NCBI RefSeq assembly: GCF_004193775.1
Contig: NC_041004.1
Coordinates: forward strand, 1,998,718 to 2,062,717
DNA from: Glycine soja
Lineage: Eukaryota > Streptophyta > Magnoliopsida > Fabales > Fabaceae
Direction of reading: 5' to 3'
Length of the DNA: 64,000 nt
This document shows positions 39,710-52,027 of this stretch, in pieces. The notes beneath the pieces were generated by a model. It was not told where the DNA came from and did not search any database. It was given only the letters and a program-made list of their open reading frames with translations. The position numbers and the translations under genes are program-made. Every line of letters starts with the position of its first letter. Position 1 is the stretch's first letter.

Positions 39710-41260
39710 ATTACTACAGTTATTCGTGGCTTGTTTGAGAAGAAGGCTTCTAAATTCCCTCCCATAAGTTCACACAAATTCATCATAGATTCCACAGTTA
39801 AAGCAGCAGCATGTGGAGATAAAACCACATTATTCATTTCAAGGAGCTCTTCAGGAACACGAGGCTCGTTTTCAAAGGCAACCAAACCAGCACCTCCAAT
39901 TTCTCCTTCCATCAAACACTTGACCAATTCCTTTTCATCAATAAGACCTCCTCTTCCAACATTGACAATAAAGCCTTGTTTTCCTAATACCAACATGACT
40001 TCCCAGTTAATTATTCGCTTTGTTTGTTCATTTAGTGCACAACATAACACGAGCGTCGCTAGTAGTTGCAAGATCAACAATGCTAGAATAGAAAGGATAC
40101 GAAACTGAAGCTTTTTTATGCTTAGAGTTGTATAAGATAATGCAACCAAAAGACTTTTGAAATAACAACCCTTTACTCCTTATATGAATATGAATGAAGC
40201 TTCAAATAGTCTATGTACTATTGAAATTCCATCACATACAAACTCTCCAATAAATACCACTAATCATACATTTTTTAAACACTTTTGTGATGGTTTAATG
40301 CATTATACAAGGGTATAATGTACCTGGCTCTGAGTAAATATCAAATCTCAATACTCATTGGTATCATATATAATTTTTTCATTTCTTTTTGAAAATTCCA
40401 ACCAGCATTTCCACCACAGTAGATAAAACATTAAAAATAAAAATTAAAGTTTTATAAAAAAAATGATGTTTAATATTCATAATATAGAGTTTAACTTTTT
40501 ATACAGACTGACAATTAAAAAATTAGACTATCAAACAAGATATCACTTTAGAAATAATAATTAAAAAGGCCAACCATTTTCTATTATATGTTAATTTATG
40601 ATTAAACTATAGAGTAAAAAATCTATACAAAATTGATATATTCTAACTAAGTTCATTACTGTATTCTTGTCCCCTAATTTTTAATGAGAAAAAAAAAGTT
40701 TTTGCTCATAAAGTATAAAGATTTTTACACAGTACTAACTTTCATAAAAACTAGTCAAAAACCATAATATCATAATTTATAATAAATTGACACGTCAGAC
40801 CATTAAACTCGTTTTTAATTATTAATATTTTGAGTTGTAGTTTTAAGTAGATTTGTTTCTATTCCTAAGCAAAATGATAGCAATTTGATGATAGCCACGT
40901 GGACTGTATCCTATACCATCATGCATATTACAGATAAGTCTATACTACACATAAGATAATATTTTGATTTTATTTTTAGAATGTACACATAATTAGATAG
41001 TATAATACAAACCAATAAAGGAAAGAAACATGAAATAAAATAAGCACAAACCTTGGAGCCGAATGTGAAAAAATCCCAAGGCGTATTGTCGCGACTCTGC
41101 TGAGTCCTCAAATATCGATCCGCCGCCAAGATTTTCCTCATTACGTCAATGAGCAGAGCGAGGACCATGTTGGCCGCGACCTGGATTCCGCGGCGGTGGC
41201 ACGCGGCGGTGGCACACGTCAAGGTCGACGTAGCGGTGAAGACACAATTTTGTTGCACAT
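39710..41260 (-). pseudogene. HPR3-like reductase, copy C, broken
   Basis: The C-terminal exon piece (about 40165-39710) reads FGCIILYNSKHKKASVSYPF, then after a one-base frame change at about 40040-40055 LCCALNEQTKRIINWEVML. It continues with NVGRGGLIDEKEL, FENEP and SPHAAAL, so the catalytic Arg, Glu and His codons survive. Its nucleotide-binding loop is missing: the expected GLG motif before this point is not found. The preceding exon (about 41240-41050) reads ACHRRGIQVAANM, LALLIDVMRKILAADRYLR and DFFTFGSK before a GT donor, with about a dozen codons missing between IQVAA and NMVLALL. Codon choice in that exon is GC-richer than in copies A and B, suggesting that C split earlier. Confidence 0.7.
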
Positions 41261-42672
41261 ATGAAGGGTGAAAAAAATAAAACAACAAAAATATAATTTT
41301 ATTGTACACTGTATAACGGAATCATATTTTTGTTACACATATAGGTTAAAAAAATAAAAGTATCATAATGTACAATAAATCATATTTCCGTTTGTTTTAT
41401 TTTTTTCACCTGCTAGAGTACAACAACAGAATCATATTTCTCTTGTTGACTCAACATTTCAAACAAGAACTCAACATAGATTCAACAATGGAGGTCATTA
41501 GATTCAACAACGTAGATTAGCAGATTCAACAATTGACGAGGATGATGACTAGCGCAACACAAATCTCAACAAACATGGCTATAGTCGTCGCACACGTGGG
41601 TGTTAATCGTCGTCGTTGTCATGATGGGTGTCATGGTTGTCGTCGTCACTTCCTCCACACCGAGATCTGAAGATGGAGAACCTTCCTCCACCACAGACAC
41701 AAGTGTTTCTTCATAAAAACCAACGACTTGGTGTGGGGTCACGCAAGAGAGTGTATGAGTGAAAGAGAAGGAAGTGTAGGGATTTGGACAAAAGGGGGAT
41801 TTCAAAGAAGATAGCAATATTGGTAGTGGTAATAACAGTTTCCTTGGGAATATGACTACATGGAACTTACCCATGATCGCAATAGGCAATAGCTATTAAG
41901 GGAGCTGTGTTAAGGACAAAAAAAGACATGCTACATTCATATTTTTCTAAATTTTGTTTCTCTCAAGTGGCTTGTGCAAAACAACGGGTACCAAAGACCA
42001 TGGCCAAACCCTTAATTAGATTCAGTCTTGTTTCATGATTATTTGAGTTGTCTTTTACTTAGAATATGCCTTTTGAAGGTATATATGTGAAGCAGCAGTA
42101 TTCTTTCTGGTCCTTGATATCTTCGGTGTATGCCCACTAACTCTTGGTATATTCAAAATGTTCTGGTGATATTTGATGTTATATTCCTATAATTTGATCA
42201 ATTGTAACTACCTAAGCTTTTCAATCAGTGGTATCAATATCAAGAGGTTCTTAAGCCAACAAGTTGTTTTTGGAGCCTAACATTTACACGTATAAGAGGA
42301 AAATAGGGCAAAAAATTAAAATTGAAAAAAGGCACTACCACACTCCAACAATTGCAGAATGCATGCCATATTAAACCCGGTACCAGAAGACCATGAAATT
42401 GATAGAATAATTTCATTGTGACTATATAATTAATTATTCACAAGCCATTTAATACCTTGGGAGCTTGTTCAACGTAACAGAAAATTCTTGCCTTTCAAAT
42501 AAAAGATCAAAGGCCAAAAAGTTCTTTACATTGAGATGGCATATTTAAAACCCTAACTAAAAAATACACTTGTAAACATGAGACTAGGTTAATATATGAG
42601 ATGTGACAAAAGAAGCTTTACAAGCTGAGTGTCCATTACCAAACCTATAAAATCTATATTCAAAACAATCAA
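41261..42672. other. Intergenic between reductase copy C and URT1
   Basis: No gene is supported. A minus-strand ORF at 41566-41889 is Thr- and Ser-rich without a domain or splice context. AT content is lower at 41560-41720, where GTCGTCGT words occur. The last part is probably the URT1 3' UTR. Confidence 0.4.
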
Positions 42673-45600
42673 TTAACTGGGAACATAGGGCTCAAAAAGT
42701 TTAATACATGGATTTGGATCATTCTGCATAACTTCAGCAGCACGTTCAAACTCTTCCCTGAGAACTTTGATGCTATGTTTATCTACCACTCGACCTAGAT
42801 CATGAGATATTTCAAAAGGATCCTCTATACATATCAAATGGCGATCATTACCTATCCTTCTTGTCCAGTCCTTCTCTCGCTTGCTACACCAAAAAAGAGC
42901 ATCATATATTCGATTAAATGAAAACAACTCTCTTGTTAACAATGATAGATATGTTAGTATCAACCCCCCCCCCCCCCCCAAAATAAAAGGGCAAACAATT
43001 ACTAATGGAACATAAAAGGGAACTATGAGAAAATATTTACAGATACCACAGATACCGGGTTCTCTTACCTGATTATGCTTCCAGTGCGTACAGATATAAC
43101 AGTATTTGCATAATCATGACAATATGCCCAATAATGGAAAAATCCCCGCACAAGCTGAGCAATTGATTCCTTGTTATGGCGACCAAAATCACAAAGTTTT
43201 TCAACTTGATCAAAGTAAGCACAATGAACATCATCCACAGTTACAGAATACGTTGTCTCCATCTCCTACATAGAAAGTAGCATTCAATCATTAAATACAA
43301 TTACAAAATTAGCTATATGATGTACAAACTTTATTCGAGTGATATTTGATGGAATGCTTAATGAGGAAGAATTAATTATCTTTGATTTGAATACTGCAAA
43401 AATGTTATTCCGATGATACTATTAGCCATGCCATTGGCAAAGCAGTTTCCTCAGAAAAAAAAGTGTTTTTCCAATAACAACTATCAGGCTTTGCTACAGC
43501 GCAAAACTTTTAAGTGCCTTTGCATCAAATTGCATGGAAAATGAAAAGAAACCAAGAATTCCTGGTTAAATTAATTTTCTCATTCCATGGAAAATGGAAA
43601 CACTAACCATTATGTTCAGAACAAAATAAAGGGTACTTCTGAAACATAAATAGCATAAACAATGAAATTCTAAAATGGTTACATACAGATATATCTCACA
43701 TATTGGAATACAAGTGTGAAAACTGAAGTACGCACCTGCAAGCATGGAAGGATAGCAGGTCTTCTCATTTGTAAAAAATGAATGCACATCAAAACATACC
43801 TGTAATTAAAATTATAAATTGTTATTTTTTAAGAATAATATCCAGTCACCACATTTATCTGAACTTCAATTGTTCAATCATGTCTATTTTGATTTTTGGG
43901 AATATTAACATTACTTGCCTAAATTAGATAAAGGCAAAGCAAAATCTTTTTCGACAAGAATAACATCAGAAGTTAACTTACGCATAGCTAGACAAGGTCC
44001 CATGGTAAGTTTCATTGACTCTTCTTGACTTAGCCCAATGTTTAATAATGAAAGCCAGCTGACGCAACCTTGGATCTATGTGTGCATAATCCCGAAGAAG
44101 CTTGGTATTCACAACAGCTAGGAGATTGTTAATGCATATGTCGCAAGAGATTCCTGTCACTGGATCCATGAGCTTTACTATGGGAACCCGTGCACGTGTC
44201 AAGGCCTATAAACAAACTCAAATTAAGGACTCCCAAGAAACTTTCATTTCAATTTAATACCTTCAAATGAATGTTTCCAAGAGCAGTAAGCCAGCAGCAA
44301 TAAGCTTCTTCTAGGAAAACTTAATCAGTCAATTGCCAGTCAATTGTGTCATATTCCAAATTTATTAATCCACTTCCTGTGTTTCATTATTACTTCTCCA
44401 TTTTTTTTCTAGGTTTCAAAAGATTGATCATCAGTTTTACTCATCATACAACTCTTAACCATGGCATATTTATCCAAATCTTTTTTTTTCACAAAGTTCT
44501 ATTTCATTTAAAAAATTAATTAATTTCAGAACATTTTCTTTTCTCATTCCTTTTATCCTATCTTTTATCTTTTTCTTCTTTCATATCCAAGTTTTTTCTC
44601 ATCCCTCAACGCATTCTTGGCATACCAACACATTGGCAACAACTATAAAATATGACTAAAATCAGTAAAATAATAAACATTCATCCAATCAGAAATGAAC
44701 AAGAAATTAAATAATGCTCAACCAAATTTATAAAGATGAAGTTTCACCATAATAGGCACCACCTAGTTTTTGAAACCTTTTTTCTTCCTTTCAAGTTTTT
44801 AGGGGGTAAACCTATCAAACCAAATAAAGGATTAGAGATGCCAAGGAAGAAAAGACGGTGAAGAGACTCCAATAGAGGAGGCAAAGAATTATGGTGACTA
44901 ACTCTGGATTGAAGATTAGTCCCATAGTCAACCCAAAGGACCAAAGCTTGTGGGGATACCTCTAAGTCCCACCGGGGAACCAAAGGCACCCTAATTACGG
45001 TGGTTACCAAAAAAAAAAAAGGGGGGGGGGGGGGGGAAAGAATTACAGAGATAACATGTTAGTCTAGACACTAGCAATGATCAGTGAGGCCAATAGCTTC
45101 TGTGCTAGTCTATAGATGGGCACTTTCTAAACAAACCATAAATTAGAAAGAATCAAAGTATCATCAAAGACTTTAAAAACACCACATTATGTCCTACATC
45201 CATGCCAAAAAATTATCATAAAAATGAAGTCAGAAGATTCCCTTCAATAAACCTCTTTATTAGCTTTGCAATGAGAAATACATAATCAATTAGCCTTAGG
45301 TTTTTAATGCTCGGGTAATGACTACATTAGAGTTAGAGGGGTTTCTTTATTAGATATGCAAGGAGGCTAGAAAGCTCTCCTCTCCTTACTGGAGGGATTC
45401 ATTGTTGTTTGTCCACGTGTTTATATTCTCTCATTACCATTGCAAAAATATTAAGCATCATATACTCTCATTGTCTGAGGGGACATGTTCAGTGAACAAT
45501 AACGAACAAAAACCCTAGCAATGTCTACCAAATAAGGACTATTTTTCCATCATCTAAGACAGGATTCAAGGTCAGTCTTCCTATAGCAAATATTCTAAAT

Positions 45601-47117
45601 TTTTCCTCATATTAGACAAAAGTCATTACATCTCCTTTATGAAAATTTCTTAGTATGATTACAAGCAGCTCCGGCTTCCCTAAACAGTTAATGAACATGT
45701 CTCTATATACGTAAATATATGTCAATGAATACAAACCATCAAAATAAACAATAGCAATAAAGAAAGCATAGCAATCTTCTCACCTGCACATTCTGCAGAT
45801 TATCTGATTGCAAAATATCCGCCAATTTCATTATAATCTTAGATTTTTCCATGTCTGCTTCCTCAATAGCAAGGCAAACATCAATGTCACTTTTAGAAAC
45901 ACCAAACGAATTAGCACATGATCCATAGAGATATAGCTTAGATGCTGGCCATTCTTTGCTGACTAATTTCTCCAATATCGCTACTAATTGCTTTTGCTTC
46001 AGCTTTTCTTCTTCAGGAGGTATTAGAGACCCATATATTGCAAGGAAAGGAACATTAAAATCATCAATGTCCCTTCGACACATCATCTGCCTTCTGTACA
46101 TTCTTCCCCGCTGGCTCATTATCTGCTGTCCTCTTGAATCCAAAAATCTAACATCCTGAATAAATGCTGCAAGTGTAAGTAAGCCTCATAATTTAAGAAT
46201 CATTTACTTTTCACACTATGAGAAAACAAAATAAAAACCACATGAACCTCATAATTTGATGACAGGTAGATAACTGTAACACTCAATAATCTATCTATCT
46301 AGGTTTTTGAACAAACAGTTCTTCAGCGTTCAAACAAGTTTAAATTAATAATAACTCAGAAAATAAAACTCCATTGTATTATCAACCAAATGATAATACT
46401 CAAAGTACTTGATGAAATTCAGTTGAAAATTTAGCTTTTAAGAATGATTTAACAATCCGTAACATCAAGCAACATCAACAAATATAACTATTGACCTTCT
46501 CTCGGCGGCGTTGCCTCAAGTTAGTCCTGTCATCAGACTCATCCTCTACCAACAAGGAATCAGCTAACTGCTCCCCAAGGACATCAACATCAGCAACCCT
46601 TCCACCAGACTCAGGAAAACCCTCCATCCTCAATCTCCCACTTCCCTTGTGCTTACTATCCCTACCACCAACTTCACCAATGCCACTGGTCTCATTCCCC
46701 GAACCCGAATGGAGGTGACTCCGGGCCGGTGGCCCAGGACGATCAAGCTGATCAACAAGTCCCACATTGCTCCTCTCACCAGACACCATTCTCCCACCTT
46801 CCCTCCTACCATACAAATTCTCATTCCTACCCTCCAAACCCTTCCCTCTAATCCTGTTCCCAAACCCTGGTGCAACCCTACTTGTCTCGGGGGGTAACGA
46901 CCCACCAGCCATATAACCCCCAAGTCCTCTTCTTTCTCTCTCCACAGCATCATGGTTACCCTGAAGAACCACATTCCCACTCGAATTCGAAGTGGGGTGA
47001 ACCACATTCCCACCTCTGTTGAACTTCAAATTGAGCAAGGAGTCACCATTGGAGGAAACTTCGGCGGCGGCATACGCAACCGTGGGTAAAGACCCGAACT
47101 GCAGCTTCAGTTCATGC

Positions 47118-47149
<32 letters not shown>

Positions 47150-47623
47150 AACGAAACCATCGACCACGTTGTTGTTGTTATTATTGTTGTGGTGGCTTTC
47201 TTCAATTGGAAACCCTAGTTTTCGAAGATCGTGGGCGAGGTTAACGTTAGCGTTGACGCCGTTAGTGACGGAGTTAGGGGTGACGGTGACGGGGAAGTGG
47301 TTCCGAGGAGGGGGAAACGGGTTATGGGGCAACCCGAAGAAGTTCGGAGGGTAAAGCGGCGAAGAAGAAGAGAGAGTGTGGGACCAGGGTGGTGGTGGTG
47401 GGAGATGGTGAGGGTGAGTATGTTGGTGGTGGTGGGGTTGATCGGCGCCGGCGATTTGCCACGGCGGCAGCGCCACGGGGATCATGGGGCCAATAGCGGT
47501 GACGGCGGGATCTATCGCCGGAGACTGTGGCGGCGGGTGGGGGTGGTGGGGGCGCTGTTGGATGAGAGAGAGGAGGAACTCGCCGCCGTTGGACGGCGGC
47601 AAGTCACCTCCACCACCGTTCAT
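42673..47623 (-). CDS. URT1: URT1-type UTP:RNA uridylyltransferase, six exons
   Basis: Terminal uridylyltransferase that adds U to deadenylated mRNA 3' ends, limiting trimming and shaping mRNA decay. Exons on the minus strand: 47623-46496, 46155-45784, 44205-43982, 43799-43736, 43265-43069, 42883-42673. All borders are GT-AG, joining in frame to 731 residues ending YVPS. Residues 1-376 (exon 1) are a low-complexity, probably disordered region with His/Pro-rich, poly-Asn and poly-Gln runs. The nucleotidyltransferase core starts in exon 2: YGSCANSFG (GS at 454-455), SDIDV with metal-binding Asp466 and Asp468, and the third Asp522 in ISCDICINN. The poly(A)-polymerase-associated domain fills the C-terminal third. 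Length is close to Arabidopsis URT1. No lesion seen. Intron 2 (44206-45783) contains inserted material described separately. Confidence 0.93.
44740..45045. other. Unidentified insertion-like block in URT1 intron 2
   Basis: A block of more balanced composition than the surrounding intron ends in TGGTTACC followed by a 12-base A run and a ~16-base G run (to about 45038). The A-tail suggests a retroposed sequence in plus orientation. A 88-residue minus-strand ORF spans it but has no domain I recognise. It could be a SINE-like or other short retroposon; I saw no clear polymerase III boxes. Confidence 0.3.
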
Positions 47624-47744
47624 GGAGGCGGGTGGCGGCGGGGAGAGGGTGAGGTGGCAGTTTTGGGTTGCAGGTTGAAAGGAAAGAGAGAGGCTTGAGA
47701 GAGAAACTTAGAGGGGAAGTTTGGGAATTGGAGAGTGGGACTGA

Positions 47745-47756
47745 CTTTATATAAAG
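47745..47756 (-). promoter_or_regulatory. Candidate TATA box of URT1
   Basis: TTTATATAAAG lies ~125 bases upstream of the URT1 ATG on the minus strand, followed by a CT-rich leader (TTTCTCTCTCAAGCC). The distance would give a 5' UTR of ~90 bases. Sequence-only inference. Confidence 0.5.
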
Positions 47757-47823
47757 TTTTGTGGGAATTTTGAAGTAATTTTGGTTTTGATATATATATA
47801 TATATATCTTTGTTGTCAATCCT

Positions 47824-48960
47824 TATCTTATCCTATTTACTGGTAGTTGGTAAAGGATACTCTTAGCTTATTAAGAGTGTTTTAAAGATAGTTAGCTGAT
47901 GCTTAATGAATATCTAAAGTATAATACTAAGGTAGAATATTACAATTAGTAACAATTATTAAAGATAATAAATGGTTGAAATTAAAGTATTTATAAATTT
48001 AAATTAAAACATAATATAGTCATCAAATTTTTAAAAAATTCAATAAATAAAAATCATCTCATCAATTATCACTTCCTAAAAAATTAAATATTTAATTTTT
48101 GTTTGATAAATTTTTTGGAGATTTGGTATTATTATTAAAATTAAAAAATCTATTAAAATATTGTCTGTGGGTATCCTATTTTTTCTTATTAATATATTTT
48201 AATTAAATTTTATTTTTAATTATTATTAAATAATATGATAAGTGAGGATTTAATTTAGTTTGTTTTGGAGAAATTCAGTTAAAAACACTCTTTTAGAAAA
48301 TGGACAAAAATAAATTTTCTTACTTTGCAAATAGGTAGTTCCATTCCAAGCTCCAAGCATACATTAAATACTTTCCATTAGATAGGTTTTATTGTGACAT
48401 AAATTAAGAAATATTATTAATTTCTTTCTTTTCTATATTTTTATTTATTGGAAGATAAACATGTATTGCTTGAGTTATTATTGATATAGCCAATATGAAT
48501 TTTTTTTTACTGCAATATGAAATATGAAAGCTACTTACAACAAAAAAATTATTAAAAACATAAACCATATATTAAAAACTTGGAGGAGAAGTTTGGTAGT
48601 GGGATTGCATAACACTACTTTTTATAAAGTTTGTAAAGTTTGGATCGTACGAGGAATGAAGACTTGAGTAATTTTGTTATTTGATGAAGGATACATGAGG
48701 AGTGTTTGGGGGGAACAACTTCAGTTTAGCTTCTTAGGCTAGTAATCTCGTGTTCCAATGCAATCATGAGTTGTTTCCATGGATTTTTTTATGGACCAAA
48801 AAAGTATGTATATTAATGAAGGGAACATTATATTAACATTACCAAAAGATTCCATGGCTACACTATATTAACATTAGATACTACACGTAATTCAACAGTT
48901 AAAGTTTACTCTCAACAAGGAATTCTAATTTGTCATTGTAGCACATTCCCAACAAGTGCC
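47824..48960. other. AT-rich intergenic upstream of URT1
   Basis: No gene. A segment at 48580-48670 resembles the URT1 core promoter and leader (GAGAAGTTTGG, AGTGGGA, TTTATAAAGTTT) in the same orientation and may be an old partial duplication. Confidence 0.4.
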
Positions 48961-48964
48961 TCAT

Positions 48965-50960
48965 TCAAAAAACTTTAAATTTTTAAGCCCCAACCTGCCA
49001 TGACTCTTAGTAGCACACATACTCTTCCAAATAACCCAAGGATTTCTTTTCTCCCTCAACACCTCCCCATAAGAACCTAGTTTGAATACTAACTAACTTC
49101 CTACGGACTCTTCTTATAGGCATTTTGTAGAAAGAAAGAAGATAGCCAAAGAAGACAAAACTGAATTGATAAGGCACACTCTCCTGGAAATGGACGAAAT
49201 ATTTTGCTTCCAAAGAGAACAATTTTTTCATATGCTTCCCTAGCTATGATAGGCTCCCAAGTCTCCTTCCTTCTAGAGTTTGCATCAATCAGAATGCCAA
49301 GATATAGAAAGGATAGCAAATGCAATTTACAATTTAGCAACTCCACGCATTGTGCTACAATAGACACATCCAAACCAATAACTCCAAATCGACTCTTTAA
49401 AAAGTTGGCCTTCAAGTCTGATACAAGATAAAACACCTCATTATACTCTTAATTGTCAACACATTTTCCAATGAAGATTCTCTTACAAAAATGATTTCAT
49501 CGACGTATTGTAAAAGGTTCACTTCAACATCCCTTAACCCCACCTTGAAGCAAATATAAACATGTTTTTCTTTGTTGCCTCCCTCATCAATTCATTCAAG
49601 CTCTCTGCCACAATTGTGAAGATAAAAGACGTAAGAGGATCTCCTTGAAGATCCCCTTTGTGGTGAAAATTCCAAGGTTTTGTTCACCAACATGGACACC
49701 ACACTAGTCTTCAAACTTTCCTCAATCCATAACCCACTTTTGGTGAAAGCCCAACCTAATGAGCATGTATAGCAAAAAAATTTGAACAAACCAAATTATA
49801 TGTTTTCTCATAATCAAGCTTAAAAAGTATGCAGCTCTTCCTTTTCCTTTTTGTCTCACCCACAACTTCATTGATCACTACCATACTATGTAGCAAGTTC
49901 CTTTCACATAAAAAGACATTTTGTCTCTTATCAATAATTCCCGACAACACCCTCCTAAGCCTATTAGCAAGATTTTTTGGCCAATATTTTATACATGCAT
50001 CCCACCAAAATGATAGGCCTAAATTCTCCTAATCCAATAGGGCTTTCAACCTTAGGGACAAGACTTGGAACATCCCTGATTGTCGACTTCTCGGTGACTC
50101 ACACTCTGCGGTGTGTCAAATAGTGGTACTTCACTCAACATCTTTGTTAGTCAGAACTCTCTACCGATCAAAATCATTTGTAGGTAGTCCTTTCCGAGAC
50201 CTCAACAATTTGTTTTTCCCTACAAACCAACACGAAACTTTTTAGCGTGTTTTGTCTTCTCTCACACGCTTTTGGAGAAACTTCCCAAAAGATCATTCTT
50301 CTCATTACTATTTCAAGCCAAACACGTTTAACTATGAAATTCTTAAGTAATAGGCTATTAAAAAGTAGATGTATCTTGTTAGTATAGATAATATCAATTA
50401 ATTCATTTAAGTCATCCTCAACTGTGTAGCCTTATATCTATACAATTTTTAGATTCCTCTCATTCAAGTATAATTTGTCCAAGATGCTACAAGGGTGATA
50501 AAAGATAAGTTTGTCCCCCTAGGCAAAACCCCATGCACATGAAACTCCTCCACAAACTTCATCACATCCCTTTTCACTATACTCCAAAACTTCTTAATAA
50601 AGTGAAAATTAATACCACATTCTCACACCACTTGTTTAACCTCATATTCCTCATAATTTGAGATAAAAAAAGTGTTGTCTTCCTCGTTAATCTTTTGGAG
50701 CTCTACACCTTCTAAGCCAGGTCTCTCCAAAGGCATTTCTTTGAATCTTTCTTCAAAAAACTCTTTCGCTCTTCTTGATTCTTTTACCCACGTTCCATCA
50801 ACATCTACACCTAGTAGCATATTCCGTCTTCTCTTTCAATTCACCACCATGTGATAATACTTAGAGTTAACATATCCCTCTTTGATTGACTTCATCCATG
50901 ACTTTAAATGCAACAAAGACTCATTGTGTATCAAAAGAAAGTGTCGCTAAAGGTGAACAA
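48965..50960 (-). mobile_element. Degenerate LINE (non-LTR) retrotransposon, reverse-transcriptase region
   Basis: Minus-strand reading follows the order of plant L1-type ORF2. At 50960-50630 it gives GYVNSKYYHMVVN, then GVDVDGTWVKESRRAKEFFE, the linker between endonuclease and reverse transcriptase. At about 50570-50500 it gives HGVLPRGTN, and at about 49950-49800 NVFLCERNLLHSM and LFKLDYEKTYN. At about 49530-49480 LLQYVDEI stands where the catalytic YADD box should be. At about 49440-49100 come DLKANFLKSRFGV, FLYLGI and LLWLSSFFLQNA, followed by RRKLVSIQTRFLWGG. Frameshifts and stops interrupt every block and the catalytic YxDD is altered, so it cannot be active. The endonuclease part was not found. 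Confidence 0.8.
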
Positions 50961-52027
50961 TGCTATATCTATGACATATGAAAGAGATAATCTTTTGAGT
51001 GATAATAGATTATCAAGCTTCCTTCGTGTTTATTTCCCTGATGTACTACTGTTTTAAGTGATAAAAAATTGAATGAGCCTTCTAATAAAAAGAAATAAGA
51101 AGAGTAATTTTGCAAATTTTGAATACATATGAAGGAGACAATCTAGCTTTTTGTCAATAAGACACTAGTGTCGTACATATACTACTATTTGGCGGCTTAT
51201 CCAAAACAAAATATAGACCAATATCTCATATTATTTAACTAGTATTTCTAATATATTTAAGGGACCACTCAATAACGAGATTTTTTGTTTATATCGAAAG
51301 GCAAGAATAAGATCTACATGCACCACATTGAAAAATCGCCATAGGGATTATACTAAGTATAACATGTACGACACGATTGAGCTTGATTTTATCGAGCGAG
51401 ATCGATCTATATATATATATATATATATATAAGGGAATAAAAGAAGAATTGATAGAAAACTACGAAAGGAGCTTACCTTCAATTATTCCCTCTCTAGTTT
51501 GCATCAAATAAAATTATAGATTGATGATGATAAAGTTTTGATTTTAGATTCCCAAATCTAATTTGACTTAAACTACAAATCCATTTCATTATACCAGTTC
51601 CACTAATATATCACATCATTAACATTCAATGGCGTACTAGTGTTTGAATCATTAAATTTCTATTATCAGACTTATTATAGTAGACTCCCTTAGGAAAAAA
51701 TTATATTCTCCTCACAAAACCCCCTAACTGTTTAATTTCTTTGCAATAACCTCTCATATTCTTTATCAGTGCTTTTAGTCTGTTAACAAAATATGACACG
51801 TGATTGGCACATGATAGGGTTATGTTTTTATTCTTCCAAAATTTCCCTCATCCCCTTCCTTCAATTCCTAATTATGAAGTACGGGGACACCTGCTAGGTT
51901 GTGTCCCATATTTCCGAGATGGAACGGGGATGGCAAGGGAACATCTCGAGGACGACATTAGTTTCTTGGGTACGTCTGACCAAGACGGGAACGACGGTGG
52001 TCTTTAGCGAGGATGTATTGGGGACGA
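50961..52027. other. Intergenic with (AT)n at 51411-51431
   Basis: AT-rich until about 51800. The stretch 51880-52027 is richer in GGGGA and GACGACGG words and runs into the first copy of the tandem duplication. No gene. Confidence 0.4.

Noticed and set aside
41566..41889. 107-residue minus-strand ORF upstream of reductase copy C
   Set aside because: Thr/Ser-rich low complexity, no domain, no splice context, and it does not resemble the reductase N-terminus seen in copy B.
46491..47698. Several plus-strand ORFs opposite URT1 exon 1
   Set aside because: Antisense shadows of a GC-rich coding exon; no start context or domain.
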